Positions 61,823 to 64,000 of a stretch of DNA of 64,000 bases are shown here, piece after piece; positions within the stretch are counted from its first letter, which is position 1, and the number at the start of each line of letters is the position of its first letter. Location of the stretch: NCBI GenBank assembly GCA_963773655.1, contig CAVZBX010000001.1, positions 496,001 to 560,000 on the forward strand, in the 5' to 3' direction. Below the pieces are notes generated by a model that was not told the DNA's origin, did no database searches, and saw only the letters and a program-made list of their open reading frames with translations. The position numbers and the translations under genes are program-made. Origin of the DNA: DASSQJ01 sp963773655. GTDB taxonomy: Bacteria; Actinomycetota; Actinomycetes; Actinomycetales; Dermatophilaceae.

Positions 61823-62977
61823 ATGGCCTGGCTCGACGAACGCCGCCTCGACGATCCCGACGCCCTCGCGGCGCTCGACCGCCACGAGACACTGCGGGCC
61901 CTGGCCTCGGCCGGGGCGCAGGTGCGCCGCGCCGTCGTGGCGGCCGACGAGGCAGGTGTCGAGCGCGTCGCCGACGGCCAGCGGCCACGGTCCGTGCTCG
62001 TCGCGGCGCTCGGCGGTTCAGCGGTGGTGAGTGACGTCCTGGACCTGCTCGCCGACTCGGGCTCGCCGGTACCCCTCCTCACCCGCCGCGAGCCGCCGCT
62101 GCCCGGCTGGGTGGGGCCGCTCGACCTCGTCATCGCGGTGAGCCAGTCCGGGCGGGCCGCCGGCCCGCTGGCCCTGGCCGCCGAGGCCGCGCGCCGTGGC
62201 GCCGCGCTCCTCACCGTGGGGGCCGCGGACTCCCCGCTCGCGGAGGTCACCGCCCGCTCCCACGGCGTGCACGTCGAGATCGCGGTCCCTGCCCCGTCGT
62301 CGCGCACTGCGCTGTGGTCGATGCTCACCCCGGTGCTGCTCGCGGCCGACGTCCTCGGTCTGGCCCACGCCCCCAGGGCGACGCTCCAGCAGGTCGCGGA
62401 CGTCCTCGACGAGGTGGCCGAGGAGTGCCGGCCGTCCTCGGAGTCCTTCGTCAACCCCGCCAAGCTGCTCGCGACCGGCCTCGACGGCACCGTCCCGGTG
62501 GTCCTCGGCGACGGCCCGCTCACCGGGGTGGCCGCAGCCCGGGCCGCAGCGATGCTCTCGCGCACCGCGCGGGTCCCGGCGCTGCACGGCGCACTTCCCG
62601 ACGCCGCCTCGCAGGTCGTCGCCACCCTCGACGGCCCGTTCGGCAGCGGCGGCTCCGCCTCGGCCCCCGACGGTGGCCGCGACCTGTTCGCCGACCCCTT
62701 CCTCGACGGCCCGCCCACGCCGCGCCTCGGGCTGCTCGCCCTGCGTGATCCCGACCTCGACCCTGCCGACATCGCCCTCGCCGACGCGGTCCTGGAGTCG
62801 GCGCGCGAGTCCGGCGCGGTCGTGCTCGAGCAGCAGGCCCGGTCGGGCCACCCCGTCGAGCGGCTCGCCTCGCTGATGTCGGTCACCGACTTCGCGGCCA
62901 CCTACCTCGCCCTCGGCCTGGGCCTGGACCCCGCCGTCAGCCGGCACGTTCTCGACCTGCGAGACCGCACCAGCTGA
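61823..62977 (+). CDS. SIS domain bifunctional phosphoglucose/phosphomannose isomerase-like protein
   Basis: Predicted 384 residues. VLVAALGGSAVVSDVLDLLA and LVIAVSQSGRAAGPLALAAE are the first SIS domain sugar-phosphate loops; the C-terminal half (FVNPAKLLATGLDGTVPVVL; AAARAAAMLSRTARVPALHG; ARSGHPVERLASLMSVTDFA) matches the PGI/PMI C-terminal domain. It may make mannose-6-P for ManB next door. A manA gene often follows in related genomes; I do not see it here. Confidence 0.88.
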   Translation: MAWLDERRLDDPDALAALDRHETLRALASAGAQVRRAVVAADEAGVERVADGQRPRSVLVAALGGSAVVSDVLDLLADSGSPVPLLTRREPPLPGWVGPLDLVIAVSQSGRAAGPLALAAEAARRGAALLTVGAADSPLAEVTARSHGVHVEIAVPAPSSRTALWSMLTPVLLAADVLGLAHAPRATLQQVADVLDEVAEECRPSSESFVNPAKLLATGLDGTVPVVLGDGPLTGVAAARAAAMLSRTARVPALHGALPDAASQVVATLDGPFGSGGSASAPDGGRDLFADPFLDGPPTPRLGLLALRDPDLDPADIALADAVLESARESGAVVLEQQARSGHPVERLASLMSVTDFAATYLALGLGLDPAVSRHVLDLRDRTS

Positions 62978-63040
62978 GCCGGCGCCCAATCCTGTCGTCC
63001 TGAGGCCGTTGAGGGCCCGCCGGGCGGGCGCACTGCGCCC

Positions 63041-63046
63041 TACGAT
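63041..63046 (+). promoter_or_regulatory. Candidate leaderless -10 box near the window end
   Basis: TACGAT with 7 bases to ATG 63054. That ATG opens a 77-residue frame (63054-63287) of non-coding appearance, so the transcript may simply lead into the membrane protein at 63260. Confidence 0.3.
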
Positions 63047-63259
63047 CCTCGGCATGGAGGGGTGGGCTCGCGCCACGCACCGGCGGCAGGGCCGGCGTGC
63101 ACCGGTGGTCGATCGCCGGCCCGGCCTGGGCCCGTCGCATCCGCCGACGCGTCACCGGGTGTGGGGACTGCCGATGCGGGCGGGGGTGACGATGCAGCAC
63201 GGGGCCCTGACGGGCCTGACCGCAGGGCTGGTACAGCTGTTCGGCGATACGCGCGGACG

Positions 63260-63808
63260 ATGCGCGCCCGGCTGCAGCGGACGATGATCGCGGGACTGGT
63301 GACGCTCGCCGCCGAGGCGGCGGTCGTCGGCGTCGTCGTCGGCATGCTGCTCGCGTGGGGGTTGGCCGGCGGCGACGGTGTCGATGCCCACCCTGTCTCG
63401 TCGCTTCTCGGCCTCCTCCTCTTCGGCGGGACCGTCGCGACCGCCGTCGTCGTCCTCGGCTTGTTCGACGGCTGGACGGGGGCGGTGGTCATCGCCGCGG
63501 TGTTGTCGGTCGGTGCGGGGGCCGCCGCGTGGCTGTCGCGGCAACCGGCCGAGCGTGACCGGCGCCCGTTGTACTGGGCCCTCGCGGGATCGGCACTGCT
63601 CCTCCCGGTCGCGGTGGGCTTCTTCGGTTCGGCGGATGCGGCGACACCGCGCCAGCTCCTCATCGCGGCCGTCGCGCCGGTGTCGCTACTGGTCGCCCTG
63701 GCGCCTCCCTGGGGCGACAGGGAGACGCGGCGGGATCCGATGGTCGTTCCCGCGCTCCTCACCCTGGCGGCGCCGGCGGGGGTGCTGGCCACGACCCTCC
63801 TCGCCTGA
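63260..63808 (+). CDS. Hypothetical four- to six-helix membrane protein
   Basis: Predicted 182 residues, mostly hydrophobic: MIAGLVTLAAEAAVVGVVVG, SSLLGLLLFGGTVATAVVVL, GAVVIAAVLSVGAGAAAWL, YWALAGSALLLPVAVGFFG and VVPALLTLAAPAGVLATTLL. No family recognised. ATG 63260 (MRARLQRTM) chosen; an in-frame start at 63062 would add 66 residues of non-coding look. It follows the SIS gene but need not be in its operon. Confidence 0.55.
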   Translation: MRARLQRTMIAGLVTLAAEAAVVGVVVGMLLAWGLAGGDGVDAHPVSSLLGLLLFGGTVATAVVVLGLFDGWTGAVVIAAVLSVGAGAAAWLSRQPAERDRRPLYWALAGSALLLPVAVGFFGSADAATPRQLLIAAVAPVSLLVALAPPWGDRETRRDPMVVPALLTLAAPAGVLATTLLA

Positions 63809-63873
63809 CGAGGGCCGGGTCCGGCGCGGCGCCCGACACCGCGACGGGATGGGCGTGCACCGGGCCTCAGCCG

Positions 63874-64000
63874 GACACCGGGCTCCGCGAGCGGTCGGGT
63901 CGACGGGGTCTCGTTCGTCCCGGAGGGTCCGACACTGGGCTCCGCGAGGGGTCGGGTCGGCTCGTCTCGCTCGTTCCGGAGGGTTCGACGGTGCGCTCCG
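63874..64000. repeat. Tandem repeat of about 57 bp, cut by the window edge
   Basis: Two full units (about 63874-63929 and 63930-63985) and the start of a third share gacac(c/t)gggctccgcgag, gggtcgggtcg and ttc(g/c)tcccggagggt-like blocks. No gene seen. The array continues past base 64000. Confidence 0.6.

Noticed and set aside
63054..63287. 77-residue frame with a TANNNT box
   Set aside because: The encoded peptide is Arg/Pro/Gly-rich with no recognisable feature and overlaps the more convincing membrane protein at 63260.
1..64000. tRNA, rRNA, CRISPR, insertion sequences or prophage
   Set aside because: No T-loop plus acceptor arrangement, no regularly spaced short repeats with spacers, and no transposase, integrase or phage structural motifs were seen.

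Overview
The window is very GC-rich DNA with almost all third codon positions G or C. It carries actinobacterial marker genes: a WhiB regulator, coenzyme F420 genes, DUF3499, DUF5719, TIGR03089 and an LCP triad. I read it as a chromosome segment of an actinomycete, probably of the Micrococcales/Intrasporangiaceae type. That last step is inference from gene content and synteny, not a measured phylogeny. I found no tRNA, rRNA, CRISPR array, insertion sequence or prophage gene.

Layout. 0-0.9 kb: the end of an acyl-CoA dehydrogenase. 1-25 kb: a large cell-envelope glycopolymer locus. It holds three LCP phosphotransferases, a GT2-TagF fusion, a LicD-like protein, a Wzm/Wzt-type ABC exporter, GT-C-like membrane proteins, a GT2/DUF2304 pair, an unassigned cytosolic protein, a Wzx-type flippase and a complete pseudaminic-acid-type set (pseC, pseB, pseF, fused pseG-pseH, pseI). 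25-34 kb: secreted cell-wall proteins (PGRP amidase with VCBS repeats, SpoIID/LytB protein with VCBS repeats, peptidase-like protein with five peptidoglycan-binding modules) around a succinyl-CoA:3-ketoacid CoA-transferase pair. 34-41 kb: TIGR03089, tagD, a polytopic membrane protein, a CLC chloride channel, an inositol-monophosphatase-family enzyme, topoisomerase IB and a small membrane protein. 41.7-47.7 kb: a second glycan cluster (GT2, GT4 fusion, UPF0104-type protein, methyltransferase) and an HhH-GPD glycosylase. 47.7-49.1 kb: a SipW-like signal peptidase between two small secreted proteins. 49.5-53 kb: a hemerythrin protein and F420 genes (CofE-type ligase, fbiA). 53.3-63 kb: the conserved block whiB, giant GT2, DUF5719, zincin-like, DUF3499, manB, Trm112, SIS isomerase. 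The end holds a hypothetical membrane protein and tandem repeats.

How it fits together (inference). TagD makes CDP-glycerol. The TagF fusion and LicD-like protein build or decorate a glycerol-phosphate polymer, the ABC pair exports it, and LCP enzymes ligate it to peptidoglycan. The Pse genes make a CMP-activated nonulosonic acid. Together they suggest a pseudaminic-acid-containing teichoic or teichulosonic wall polymer.

Two cautions. Five otherwise normal genes are each broken by a single-base-sized frameshift (amidase about 27380, scoB about 30600, membrane protein about 36870, methyltransferase about 46092, CofE about 51088). That many suggests residual assembly indels. One of them makes a membrane protein and the chloride channel look like a single 1189-residue protein. 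Many starts lack a Shine-Dalgarno but have a TANNNT box 6-8 bases upstream, so leaderless transcription appears common.
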